From the NCBI GenBank assembly GCA_019428955.1, contig JAHYJF010000032.1, forward strand, positions 1 through 19,828: a DNA stretch of 19,828 bases, in the 5' to 3' direction. A model generated the notes under the pieces. It made no database searches, was not told where the DNA came from, and saw only the letters and a program-made list of their open reading frames with translations. Source of the DNA: Burkholderiaceae bacterium. GTDB lineage: Bacteria; Pseudomonadota; Gammaproteobacteria; Burkholderiales; Burkholderiaceae_E. Made by a program: the position numbers and the translations under genes. This document shows positions 6,556 through 14,854 of the stretch, piece by piece; the stretch's first letter is position 1, and each line of letters opens with the position of its first letter.

Positions 6556-8610
6556 TTACTCCTCGGCTGTGGGCTTGAACGCCGCCTTCAGCTTGGCGGT
6601 CACCTGGGGAGGCGCTTCCTCGTAGCCGGCCAGCTCGAGGGTGAAGCTGCCCTGGCCGGCGGTCAGTGCCTTGAGGCGCCCCTGGAAGTCGTCGAGTTCG
6701 GCCAGCGGCGCCCGCCCGCTGACCGTCGCGGTCCCGGCCCGGCCCACGCCGGTGCCGGAAATCTGTCCGCGCCGCGACGACAGTTCACCGGCAACCGTGC
6801 CGATGTGGTCTTCGGGCAGCGTCACCTCGAGGTTCACGATCGGCTCGAGCACCGTCGGCCGTGCCTTAAGGACGGCATCGATGAAGGCCTTGCGGCCGGC
6901 GGTGATGAACGCGATCTCCTTGCCGTCGACCGGGTGCGACTTGCCGTCGTAGACCGTGACCTGGACGTCCTGGACCGGGAAGCCGGCGATAGCCCCCTCG
7001 GCGAGCACCTGGCGGATACCCTTCTCGACCGCCGGGATGAACACGCTGGGAATGACCCCGCCCTTGACCTCGTCGTGGAACTTGAAGCCTTCGCCGCGCG
7101 CCAGTGGCGCGACCCTCAGGTAAACCTCGCCGAACTGGCCCGCGCCGCCGCTCTGCTTCTTGTGGCGGTGATGACCCTCGGCGGAGCCAGCGATGGTTTC
7201 ACGATAGGGGATCGCCGGCGGATGGGCGTCGAGTTCCATCTTGTATTGCGACGCGATGCGCTCGATCACACGCCCGACGTGCATCTCGCCGATGCCGCGG
7301 ATTACCATTTCGTGGGTGGTCGCGTCGTGCTCGACCGTCAGGCTGGGATCCTCGCTGACCAGCCGGTGCAGCACTTCCGAGAGTTTCTGTTCGTCGCCAC
7401 GCTTCTTGACTCGCACCGCCAGCCCGTAAACGGCGTGCGGCATCGGCAGGGGCTTGAAGTGCACCACGGCGTCCTCGGGCGCGTCGTGGAGCACGTTGTC
7501 GAAAGCGACGTTGTCAATCTTGGTGACGGCGCATATTTCGCCCGGACCGGCGGCGGTGAGTGGGGTGAGATCCTTGCCCTGGACCAGCATCAGTGCGCCG
7601 GCCTTGACCGGCTTGCGGGCGTCGCCGACGTAGAGCTGGGTGTCAGGGGTGACCGTGCCCTGGTGAACGCGGATCAGGCCGATCGTTCCGACGTAGGGGT
7701 CGACCTCGATCTTGAAGACGTGGGCCAGCACGTGGTCGTCCGGATCGCCGGTAGAGATGTATGGCTCGGCCTTCTCCGGGTCGCCGCCCGGCCATTTCTC
7801 GAACAACGGCGGATTGCCCCGCGAAGGGTCGGGGGCCATCCGTACTATGAAGTCGCGCAGTTCCTTGATGCCGGTGCCGGTGCGTGCCGAGGCGAACAGC
7901 ACCGGCATGATGTGTCCTTCGCGCAGCGCGCGCTCGAAGACGTCATGCAGCTCGTTCGCGGCGATTTCTTCGCCGCCCAGATAGCGTTCGGTAAGCTCGT
8001 CGTCGACCTCGACGATCTGTTCGATCAGCGCCTCGTGGGCGGCGGCGACGCTGCCGAAATCGGTCGCTTCACCGCTCATATTCAAGAAACAGTCGAGCAC
8101 TTTGGTCCCGCCGGCGGCCGGCAGATTGACTGGCAGGCACTCGCGGCCGAACGCGGTCTGCAGGTCGGCGAGCACGCCCGGCAGGTCGACGGCCTCTTCA
8201 TCGATGCGGTTGACGATCACCATCCGGCACAGCCCGCGCGCCTTGGCCCACAGCGCCATGCGCGACGCCGTGATCTCGATGCCGTGCTGGGCGTTGATCA
8301 CGATGCCAACCGTTTCCACGGCGTCGAGCGCGCCGAGAGCCCGGCCGGCGAAATCGGGGTAGCCGGGGGTATCGAGCAGGTGCACCCGCACGCCGTCTCT
8401 TTCGAAGTGGGCGCAGGCGAGGCGCAGCGAATGGCCGTGGGCCTTCTCGATTGGATCGTAGTCGCAGACGGTCGAACCACGCTCGACCGATCCCGGGCTC
8501 TCGATCGCGCCGCTGGCTGCCAGCAGCATTTCGACCAGTGTCGTCTTCCCGGTACCGGCGTGGCCGACCAGGGCTAGGGTACGAAGTTGCGAGCGTTCAA
8601 GGGCTGGCAT
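6556..8610 (-). CDS. Elongation factor G-like GTPase (EF-G paralogue)
   Basis: This 684-residue protein has the five-domain layout of EF-G: a GTPase domain (about 10-270), domain II (about 290-375), domain III, domain IV with QSGGAGQFGEV (486-496) and domain V. The P-loop GHAGTGKT (16-23) and DTPGYPDF (80-87) are intact. The usual NKxD is NRID (134-137). The switch I element normally reading ERGITI is replaced by AHGHSL (57-62). The domain IV tip keeps its histidine (559, in SHPVDGKE). These features place it among the EF-G-like paralogues rather than the main translocase, which is normally in the str operon with rpsL, rpsG and tuf. Its role is unknown to me. A good ribosome site, AGGAG with six bases spacing, supports the ATG at 8610. 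A hairpin follows the stop. Confidence 0.9.
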   Translation of the reverse strand: MPALERSQLRTLALVGHAGTGKTTLVEMLLAASGAIESPGSVERGSTVCDYDPIEKAHGHSLRLACAHFERDGVRVHLLDTPGYPDFAGRALGALDAVETVGIVINAQHGIEITASRMALWAKARGLCRMVIVNRIDEEAVDLPGVLADLQTAFGRECLPVNLPAAGGTKVLDCFLNMSGEATDFGSVAAAHEALIEQIVEVDDELTERYLGGEEIAANELHDVFERALREGHIMPVLFASARTGTGIKELRDFIVRMAPDPSRGNPPLFEKWPGGDPEKAEPYISTGDPDDHVLAHVFKIEVDPYVGTIGLIRVHQGTVTPDTQLYVGDARKPVKAGALMLVQGKDLTPLTAAGPGEICAVTKIDNVAFDNVLHDAPEDAVVHFKPLPMPHAVYGLAVRVKKRGDEQKLSEVLHRLVSEDPSLTVEHDATTHEMVIRGIGEMHVGRVIERIASQYKMELDAHPPAIPYRETIAGSAEGHHRHKKQSGGAGQFGEVYLRVAPLARGEGFKFHDEVKGGVIPSVFIPAVEKGIRQVLAEGAIAGFPVQDVQVTVYDGKSHPVDGKEIAFITAGRKAFIDAVLKARPTVLEPIVNLEVTLPEDHIGTVAGELSSRRGQISGTGVGRAGTATVSGRAPLAELDDFQGRLKALTAGQGSFTLELAGYEEAPPQVTAKLKAAFKPTAEE

Positions 8611-8643
8611 TCGATGCTCCTGTGCAGTTTTCGGTGCTAGCGC

Positions 8644-8652
8644 ATGATAGCA
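8644..8652 (-). promoter_or_regulatory. Possible extended -10 promoter for the EF-G-like gene
   Basis: The 53-base gap after the uvrA-type gene has TGCTATCAT on the minus strand: an extended -10 (TGn) with a hexamer matching TATAAT at five of six positions. A start site would lie about 27 bases before the ATG, leaving room for the AGGAG ribosome site. No good -35 is seen. This suggests the EF-G-like gene can be transcribed independently. Confidence 0.38.
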
Positions 8653-8663
8653 ACAGATCCGGA

Positions 8664-11600
8664 CTATGCGTGGGGTCTCGCCCCGCGGCTGGCCAGGAAA
8701 GCCGCCAGCGTTCTGCCGGTGTGGCTGTCGGGGTTGCCGGCGAGATCTCGTGGGGTGCCCTGGTCGACGAGCCGACCCCCGCCGCCCCCGCCCTCTGGCC
8801 CGAGGTCGATGATCCAGTCGGCCTGGGCCCAGATGTCGAGATTGTGCTCGACCACCACCAGCGTGTTGCCGGCGTCGACCAGCCGGTGGAGCACTCCGAG
8901 CAGGCGGTCGATGTCGGCCATGTGCAGGCCGACCGTGGGCTCGTCGAGCACGTAGAGCGTGTGGGGAGCACGGCCCCGGCCCGGAGCTCCGCGGATGCGG
9001 CGGACCTTGGCCAATTCAGTGACCAGCTTGATGCGTTGCGCCTCGCCCCCCGAGAGCGTCGGGCTGGGCTGGCCGAGTGTCAGGTAGCCAAGCCCGACGT
9101 CCTGGAGCAACTGCAACGGCCGGCTGATCGGGGGGTGGGCGGCAAAGAACTCGAGCGCGTCATCGACGCTCGCGGCCAGGATCTCCCCGATCGAGCGCCC
9201 GCGCAGCCGCACCTCGAGGGTCTCGGCACCGAAGCGCTCGCCGTCACAGGCCTCGCAGCGCACCTTGACCTCGGGCAGGAAACTCATTTCCACGGTCTGT
9301 TCGCCGCGGCCTTCGCACACCGGGCAGCGTCCGCCGGCGGTGTTGAACGAGAAGCGCCCCGCGGCGTAGCCGCGCAAGCGCGCCTCCGCGGTATCGGCGA
9401 AGAGTCGCCGGATCGCGTCCCAGAAACCGACGTAGGTCGCCGGGCAGGAACGTGGCGTCGCGCCGATCGGCGTCTGGTCGACTTCGAGCACCGCGTCGAT
9501 CTCCTCCCATCCCGCGATGTCGGCAACGCCGCTCAGCCGGGGCGACGGGAGGCGGCGGTCGCGCGCGCCGATCTGGGCTGCGAGGTTGGCGAGCAGCACG
9601 TCGCGGGCCAGCGTCGATTTGCCGGACCCCGAGACGCCGGTGACGACCGTGATGCGGCCGAGTGCGAAGCCGATGTCGAGGTCGCGAAGGTTATGCAGGC
9701 GCGCGCCGCGCAGGCGCAGCGTCGGAGTTGCCGCGTCGATCGTCCGGCGCTCATGGATATCGTGGGCGAGCGGGGCGGCGAGGTAGCGCCCGGTGACGCT
9801 CGCCGGGTTGCAGCACAGTTCGGCGAGGGTTCCGGTGGCAACGATCTCGCCGCCGTGGCGGCCTGCCGCCGGACCCATGTCGATCACGTGGTCGGCGCGC
9901 CTGATGGTGTCTTCGTCGTGCTCGACCACCAGCAGGGTGTTGCCGCGATCGCGCAGCGCCTGCAGGGTGTCGAGCAGCACGTTGTTGTCGCGCGGATGCA
10001 GGCCGATGGTGGGTTCATCGAGGATGTAGCACACTCCCTGGAGGTTCGAGCCCAGTTGCGCCGCCAGCCTGATGCGCTGGGCTTCACCGCCGGAGAGCGT
10101 CGGTGCCGAGCGGTTGAGCGTCAGGTAACCCAGGCCGACGTCCTCGAGGAAGGCCAGCCGGGCGGCGATCTCGGCCAGCGCGTCGCGGGCGATCTCGCCG
10201 GCACGCGCCGAGAGCGCCAGAGTCTGCGCCCATTCGCGCGCCGCGCTTACCGCCAGCGCGGTCACCGTGGCAATGGGAAAATCGCCCAGGCGCACGGCCC
10301 GCGCGGTGGGGTTCAGGCGCTCGCCGCCGCAGGATCGACAGGTGGTGCCGCCCTCGCTCCAGCGGCCTTCCTCGCCGGTCTGCTCGCCGTCGAATCCGGC
10401 CAGTTCCACGCCGGTGCCGAAGCACTCCAGGCACCAGCCCAAGCGGCTGTTGAAGGAAAAGAGCCGAGGATCCAGCTCCGGGAAGCTGGTGCCGCACGAC
10501 GGGCACGAGCGACGGGTTGAGATCAGCCTGGTCTCGAGCGTGGCGCTCTTGCCGGTGGTATCGCCGCTGTCGATCGCGGCGCGCAGGCGCTCCATCCCGG
10601 CGGCGATGATTACCGCTCCCTGGCCATGCTCGAGCGCGCGCGCGAGCGCCGCACGCAACTGGTCGTCGCGGGCCGGGTCGACCACCAGGTCGGCGATGGG
10701 GAGCGCGATGTCGTGCTCGACATAGCGTGCCAGCCGCGGGAAGGAAGCCGTCGAGACGAACGCTCCGTCGACCTGCAGGTGGCGGTAACCGTGGGCCAGC
10801 GCCCAGCGAGCCAGTTCGCCATAAATCCCCTTGCGGGCGACGACCAGCGGGGCGAGCAGACCGATGTGGCGGCCGCGATAGTCGCGCTCGATCTGGACCG
10901 CGATCGACTCGAACGACTGCGGTTCGATCGCCACTGCGCACTGCGGGCAGTGCTGGATGCCAAGCCGCACGTAGAGCAGGCGCAGGAAGTGGTAGATCTC
11001 GGTCAGCGTCGCCACCGTGCTCTTGCGACCGCCGCGGCTGGCGCGCTGCTCGATCGCCACGGTCGGGGGGATTCCGAGGATCGAGTCGACGTCGGGGCGG
11101 GCCGCGGGCGCAACGAACTGGCGCGCGTAGGCATTGAGCGACTCGAGATAACGGCGCTGACCCTCGGCGAAGATCACGTCGAAGGCCAGGGTCGACTTGC
11201 CCGAGCCCGAGACCCCGGTGATCACCGTCATGCACTCGCGCGGAATCGCCACGTCGATGTTCTTGAGATTGTGCTCGCGGGCGTGGTGCACCACGATCGC
11301 GTCACGCGCCAGAGCGCGCAGCGCCGAATCCTCGTCGACCGCTGGCGCGCCAGCCGCTGGTTCGGCCTTGGCGCTCGGCTCGGCCAGTTCCCGTAGTGCG
11401 CGTCCGGTGTGCGACCGCGTTTCGGCGGCGATCGCCGCCGGCGGGCCGACCGCGACCACTTCGCCGCCGCCTTCGCCACCCTCTGGTCCGAGATCGATGA
11501 TCCAGTCGGCCGAGCGAATCACGTCGAGGTTGTGTTCGATGATCAGCAGCGAATGGCCCGCGGCCAGCAGCTTGCCGAAGGCGCGCAAGAGCCGGGCGAT

Positions 11601-14339
11601 GTCGTCGAAATGCAGTCCGGTGGTGGGCTCATCGAACAGGAACAGCGTGCCGCCGGCGCCGATTTCACCCCAGGCGCCCCTGGGCCGGGGCGCAGCGTGT
11701 TTGCTCGAACGCACGCCGGCGAGGTGCCCGGCAAGCTTGAGGCGCTGCGCCTCGCCTCCGGAGAGCGTCGGTACTGGCTGGCCCAGCCGCAGGTAGTCGA
11801 GCCCGACCTCGCGCAGCGGTGCCAGGCGGCGCGCGATTTCGCGCTCGCCGGCGAAGAACTGCAGGGCCTCGTTGACGGTAAGCTCGAGCACGTCGGCGAT
11901 CGACAGCGAGCCAAACTCGCTGCCGTCGGCGCGTCTGGCCCCGGGGCGCGACAGGCGTACTTCGAGTACGGGCGCCCGGAAGCGCTTGCCGTCGCAATCG
12001 GGGCAGCGCAGGTAGACGTCGGAGAGGAACTGCATCTCGACGTGTTCGAAACCGGTGCCGCCACAGGCCGGGCAGCGGCCCTTGCCCGCATTGAAGCTGA
12101 AGGTGCCGGGAAGATAGCGGCGCTCGATGGCCAGCGGGTGGGCTGCAAAGAGCTTGCGGATGCCCTCGAAGGCCCCGACGTGGCTGACCGGGTTGGAGCG
12201 CGTGGTTCGCCCGATTGCCGCCTGGTCGACGCTGACCACCTCGCTCAACCAGTCGGCGCCCAGCAGCCGCTCGCAGCTGCCGGTGGCATCCTCAAAACGC
12301 CCCGACGGGCCGGACCCCCCGCCCAGCACCCTGGCCAGCGCCGGCAGCAACACCTGCTGCATCAGGCTCGATTTGCCGCTGCCCGAGACCCCGGTCAGGA
12401 CCACCATCCGGCCGAGCGGAATCTCGACCGCAAGATCGCGTAGGTTGTTGGCCCGCGCACCTTCGATGATCAGCCGCGGGGTGTTGGCGCGCACTGCGCG
12501 GCCGGCGTCCAGCGTTACCTGGCGCCGCCCCGAGAGGTAGTCGCCGGTCAGCGTTGGCGCAGCGAGCAACTGTGCAGGAGTGCCGTGGAAGACGATTTCG
12601 CCGCCGCGCTCGCCCGGGCCGGGGCCGATGTCGAGCACCCGGTCGGCGGCCGCCATCATCTGCGGGTCGTGCTCGACCACCACGATGGTGTTGCCGGCGC
12701 TGCGCAGGCGCTCCACCACCTCGATGATCCGGCCGATGTCGCGCGGATGCAGCCCGATCGAAGGTTCGTCGAGCACGAACAGGGCGTTGACCAGCGAGGT
12801 CCCGAGCGCGGTGGTCAGGTTGATGCGCTGGACCTCGCCCCCCGAGAGCGTGCGCGACTGGCGATCGAGGGTCAGGTAGCCCAGCCCGACGGTGAGCAGG
12901 AAGCGGACCCGTGCCGTGATTTCGGTGCGCAGCTGGCGGGTGGCGGTGTCGAGCGCCGCAGGCAGTGCCAGCTCGTCGAGCCAGCGAGCCGCCCGCTCGA
13001 TCGGCAAGTTCTGGAGCTGATGGATGGTCAGCGCCGGCGCTATCCCCAGCCGCCAGGCGAGGGCGGCGGGGCGCAGGCGGGCGCCGTGACACGCCGGACA
13101 TTCGGTGTACGAGCGGTACTTCGAGAGCAGTACCCGGATGTGCATCCGGTAGGCCTTGGTCTCGAGCCAGTCGAAGAAGCGGTTGATGCCGTACCACTGC
13201 TTGCGCCACTTGCCGGTCCAGTCGTAGCTGCCCTCGATCACCCAGCGGCGCTGTTCCGGCGGTAGTTCGAGCCAGGGCACGTCGAGCGCGATGCCGGCCC
13301 GCGGCGCGTAGCGGACCATGTCGTCCTGGCAATCGCCAAAGCTCCTGGTCTGCCAGGGCCGGACGGCGCCCTCACGCAGCGTCTTGGCCTGGTCGGGAAT
13401 CACCAGATCGAGATCGACGCCGATCACCCGGCCGAAGCCGCGGCAGGTCTCGCAGGCCCCCAGCGGCGAGTTGAACGAGAACAGCCCCGGGGTGGGGTCG
13501 GCGTAGTCAATGCCGCACTCGGCGCACGCCAGCCGGTTGTTGAACTTCAGCACCGTGTCCGGTTCGTCGAGACGGTGCACCTCGAGATGCCCGTGGCCGC
13601 GGGTCAATGCCGCCTCGAGCGCCTCGCCGAGACGGTCGGGAGTCACGGTTGCAAGGTCGAAGCGGTCCTGGATTACGCTCAGCCGCAGTCCGCCATCAGC
13701 GGTGGCGACTCGATCCTGGACCCGGACATAGCCCTGGGCCTGGAGGAACTGTTCGACCTCGGCGGCGCTGAAATTGGCCGGGACGTCGACCGGAAAGCAC
13801 ACTGCGACGCGCGGTGCGGGGTTTTCACCATCGGGGGCTGCCGCCGCCGCGAGTTCGCGCAGGCGCGCGCCGATCGTGGCCACCGTATCGCGCCGCACGG
13901 GCCGGTCGCAGGCCGCGCAATAGAGCGTCGCGCAGCGCGCATAGAGCAGCTTGAGGTGGTCGTTCAACTCGGTCATGGTGCCGACCGTCGAGCGCGAGGT
14001 GCGGACCGGGTTGGTCTGGTCGATGGCAATCGCCGGCGGCACCCCGTCGATGCGATCTACCAGGGGCCTGTCCATCCGGTCGAGAAACTGGCGGGCGTAG
14101 GGCGAGAAGGTCTCGACGTAGCGGCGCTGGCCCTCGGCGTAGAGGGTGTCGAAGACCAGCGATGATTTGCCCGAGCCCGATACCCCGGTGACCACCAGCA
14201 ACTCGCCGGTGGCGATGTCCAGCGACAGGTTCTTGAGGTTGTTCTGGCGCGCCCCCCGGATGCGGATCGTGCCGCCGCCATGCATCTCGCAGCCGCAGCC
14301 GGCGGAACTACAGGTGATGGTGGTCGGTTTGGAGCTCAT
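8664..14339 (-). CDS. uvrA: Tandem double-length UvrA-type excinuclease ATPase (four ABC cassettes)
   Basis: UvrA is the damage-recognition ATPase of nucleotide excision repair and normally has about 940 residues and two ABC cassettes. This uninterrupted frame encodes 1891 residues: two UvrA units joined by an Ala/Glu-rich linker (about 985-1012). Walker A motifs (GVSGSGKS) begin near 51, 650, 1042 and 1568. LSGGE signatures are at 498, 859, 1415 and 1762, and DEP Walker B motifs near 524, 903, 1441 and 1799. The essential CxxC-x19-CxxC zinc finger is in both units (756-782 and 1672-1698). The first unit keeps the insertion domain (about 304-413) but has a shortened UvrB-binding region. The second keeps an RKG-containing UvrB-binding-like region (about 1155-1225), but only some 25 residues remain where the insertion domain belongs. 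It is probably not the sole UvrA of the cell. The ATG start has a weak ribosome site; ATG at residue 19 is an alternative. Interaction with UvrB is unproven. Confidence 0.93.
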   Translation of the reverse strand: MSSKPTTITCSSAGCGCEMHGGGTIRIRGARQNNLKNLSLDIATGELLVVTGVSGSGKSSLVFDTLYAEGQRRYVETFSPYARQFLDRMDRPLVDRIDGVPPAIAIDQTNPVRTSRSTVGTMTELNDHLKLLYARCATLYCAACDRPVRRDTVATIGARLRELAAAAAPDGENPAPRVAVCFPVDVPANFSAAEVEQFLQAQGYVRVQDRVATADGGLRLSVIQDRFDLATVTPDRLGEALEAALTRGHGHLEVHRLDEPDTVLKFNNRLACAECGIDYADPTPGLFSFNSPLGACETCRGFGRVIGVDLDLVIPDQAKTLREGAVRPWQTRSFGDCQDDMVRYAPRAGIALDVPWLELPPEQRRWVIEGSYDWTGKWRKQWYGINRFFDWLETKAYRMHIRVLLSKYRSYTECPACHGARLRPAALAWRLGIAPALTIHQLQNLPIERAARWLDELALPAALDTATRQLRTEITARVRFLLTVGLGYLTLDRQSRTLSGGEVQRINLTTALGTSLVNALFVLDEPSIGLHPRDIGRIIEVVERLRSAGNTIVVVEHDPQMMAAADRVLDIGPGPGERGGEIVFHGTPAQLLAAPTLTGDYLSGRRQVTLDAGRAVRANTPRLIIEGARANNLRDLAVEIPLGRMVVLTGVSGSGKSSLMQQVLLPALARVLGGGSGPSGRFEDATGSCERLLGADWLSEVVSVDQAAIGRTTRSNPVSHVGAFEGIRKLFAAHPLAIERRYLPGTFSFNAGKGRCPACGGTGFEHVEMQFLSDVYLRCPDCDGKRFRAPVLEVRLSRPGARRADGSEFGSLSIADVLELTVNEALQFFAGEREIARRLAPLREVGLDYLRLGQPVPTLSGGEAQRLKLAGHLAGVRSSKHAAPRPRGAWGEIGAGGTLFLFDEPTTGLHFDDIARLLRAFGKLLAAGHSLLIIEHNLDVIRSADWIIDLGPEGGEGGGEVVAVGPPAAIAAETRSHTGRALRELAEPSAKAEPAAGAPAVDEDSALRALARDAIVVHHAREHNLKNIDVAIPRECMTVITGVSGSGKSTLAFDVIFAEGQRRYLESLNAYARQFVAPAARPDVDSILGIPPTVAIEQRASRGGRKSTVATLTEIYHFLRLLYVRLGIQHCPQCAVAIEPQSFESIAVQIERDYRGRHIGLLAPLVVARKGIYGELARWALAHGYRHLQVDGAFVSTASFPRLARYVEHDIALPIADLVVDPARDDQLRAALARALEHGQGAVIIAAGMERLRAAIDSGDTTGKSATLETRLISTRRSCPSCGTSFPELDPRLFSFNSRLGWCLECFGTGVELAGFDGEQTGEEGRWSEGGTTCRSCGGERLNPTARAVRLGDFPIATVTALAVSAAREWAQTLALSARAGEIARDALAEIAARLAFLEDVGLGYLTLNRSAPTLSGGEAQRIRLAAQLGSNLQGVCYILDEPTIGLHPRDNNVLLDTLQALRDRGNTLLVVEHDEDTIRRADHVIDMGPAAGRHGGEIVATGTLAELCCNPASVTGRYLAAPLAHDIHERRTIDAATPTLRLRGARLHNLRDLDIGFALGRITVVTGVSGSGKSTLARDVLLANLAAQIGARDRRLPSPRLSGVADIAGWEEIDAVLEVDQTPIGATPRSCPATYVGFWDAIRRLFADTAEARLRGYAAGRFSFNTAGGRCPVCEGRGEQTVEMSFLPEVKVRCEACDGERFGAETLEVRLRGRSIGEILAASVDDALEFFAAHPPISRPLQLLQDVGLGYLTLGQPSPTLSGGEAQRIKLVTELAKVRRIRGAPGRGRAPHTLYVLDEPTVGLHMADIDRLLGVLHRLVDAGNTLVVVEHNLDIWAQADWIIDLGPEGGGGGGRLVDQGTPRDLAGNPDSHTGRTLAAFLASRGARPHA

Positions 14340-14347
14340 CTTGGCAA

Positions 14348-14377
14348 TAGTCGGGCTGAGTCGGGGTGAGTCGGTGC
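14348..14377. repeat. Three 10-base direct repeats in the uvrA-ridA divergent region
   Basis: On the minus strand the sequence reads CCGACTCACC, CCGACTCAGC and CCGACTATTG in direct succession, an exact 10-base period. The array ends just before the start of the UvrA-type gene. Near-helical spacing would put repeated bases on one DNA face, as in an operator, but simple slippage could also give this. No LexA-type palindrome is seen in the region. Confidence 0.5.
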
Positions 14378-14457
14378 GTCGAGTCCGACAGCATACCGGG
14401 GCCGCGGCTCCGATCCGCTAAACTGGCCGCTGCGGCGCCGGCGTGGCGCAAGAATCT

Positions 14458-14464
14458 GGAGGAG
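14458..14464 (+). promoter_or_regulatory. Ribosome binding site that fixes the ridA GTG start
   Basis: GGAGGAG lies six bases before the GTG at 14471. It is the strongest Shine-Dalgarno sequence in the window and selects GTG over upstream in-frame codons that would add a poorly conserved extension. Confidence 0.8.
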
Positions 14465-14470
14465 CGAGCG

Positions 14471-14854
14471 GTGGAGAAGAAGATCATCAGCACCAATGGA
14501 GCCCCGGCAGCGATCGGGCCCTATTCGCAGGCGGTGCGCTCTGGCCAGAGCGTCTATCTGTCGGGACAGATCGCGCTCGATCCGGCGAGCGGACAGTTGG
14601 TCGAGGGCGGGATCGAGCCGCAGGCCCGGCGCGCACTCCAGAACTTGGCGGCGGTCGCCGCCGCCGCCGGCGGGTCGCTGGGCGACTGCGTCAAGCTGAC
14701 CATTTACGTCACCGACATGGCGAGCTTCCCGCAGGTCAACGCGGCGATGGAGGAGTTTTTCGTTGCGCCGTTCCCGGCGCGGGCGACGGTGGGCGTAGCC
14801 AGTCTGCCGCGCGGCGCGCTGTTCGAGATCGACGCGGTGATGGTGCTTGGCTAG
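14471..14854 (+). CDS. ridA: RidA family reactive imine/enamine deaminase
   Basis: RidA hydrolyses reactive 2-aminoacrylate and related enamine/imine intermediates made by pyridoxal-phosphate enzymes, protecting those enzymes; it acts as a cytoplasmic trimer. The 127-residue product starts with a GTG behind a strong ribosome site. It shows the family motifs NGAPAAIGPYSQAV (9-22), SGQI (31-34), the central YVTDMASF and FPARATVGV. The key arginine (104, equal to E. coli Arg105) and Glu119 in the C-terminal FEIDAV are present, and Tyr18 is conserved. Length fits the family exactly. The stop overlaps the first codons of recG, so the two are probably co-translated. It is divergent from the UvrA-type gene. 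A physiological link to the nearby PLP enzyme CysM is plausible but inferred. Confidence 0.92.
   Translation: MEKKIISTNGAPAAIGPYSQAVRSGQSVYLSGQIALDPASGQLVEGGIEPQARRALQNLAAVAAAAGGSLGDCVKLTIYVTDMASFPQVNAAMEEFFVAPFPARATVGVASLPRGALFEIDAVMVLG

Noticed and set aside
6805..8577. 590-codon plus-strand frame opposite the EF-G-like gene
   Set aside because: It mirrors the codon pattern of a conserved gene on the other strand. The product is rich in Asp, Val, Arg and His with no motif.
8451..10520. Long open frame on the plus strand opposite the UvrA-type gene
   Set aside because: It is antisense to strongly conserved UvrA motifs, and its translation is a low-complexity mix typical of GC-rich shadow frames. 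No domain is recognisable.
11304..11387. Missed stop or frameshift making two uvrA genes look like one
   Set aside because: The frame is continuous through the Ala/Glu-rich linker with normal GC-rich codon use. No start with a ribosome site is evident before the second half. It remains the point to check by resequencing.
14340..14470. LexA/SOS box in front of the UvrA-type gene
   Set aside because: I looked for CTGT-N8-ACAG and similar palindromes on both strands and found none. The CTGT near 14388 has no partner at the right spacing.
14801..14830. Possible loss of the catalytic arginine in RidA (VASLPR instead of VARLPK)
   Set aside because: Counting from the C-terminus of E. coli RidA shows that Arg105 is the arginine of FPARS. 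That residue is present here in FPARAT, so the enzyme looks intact.
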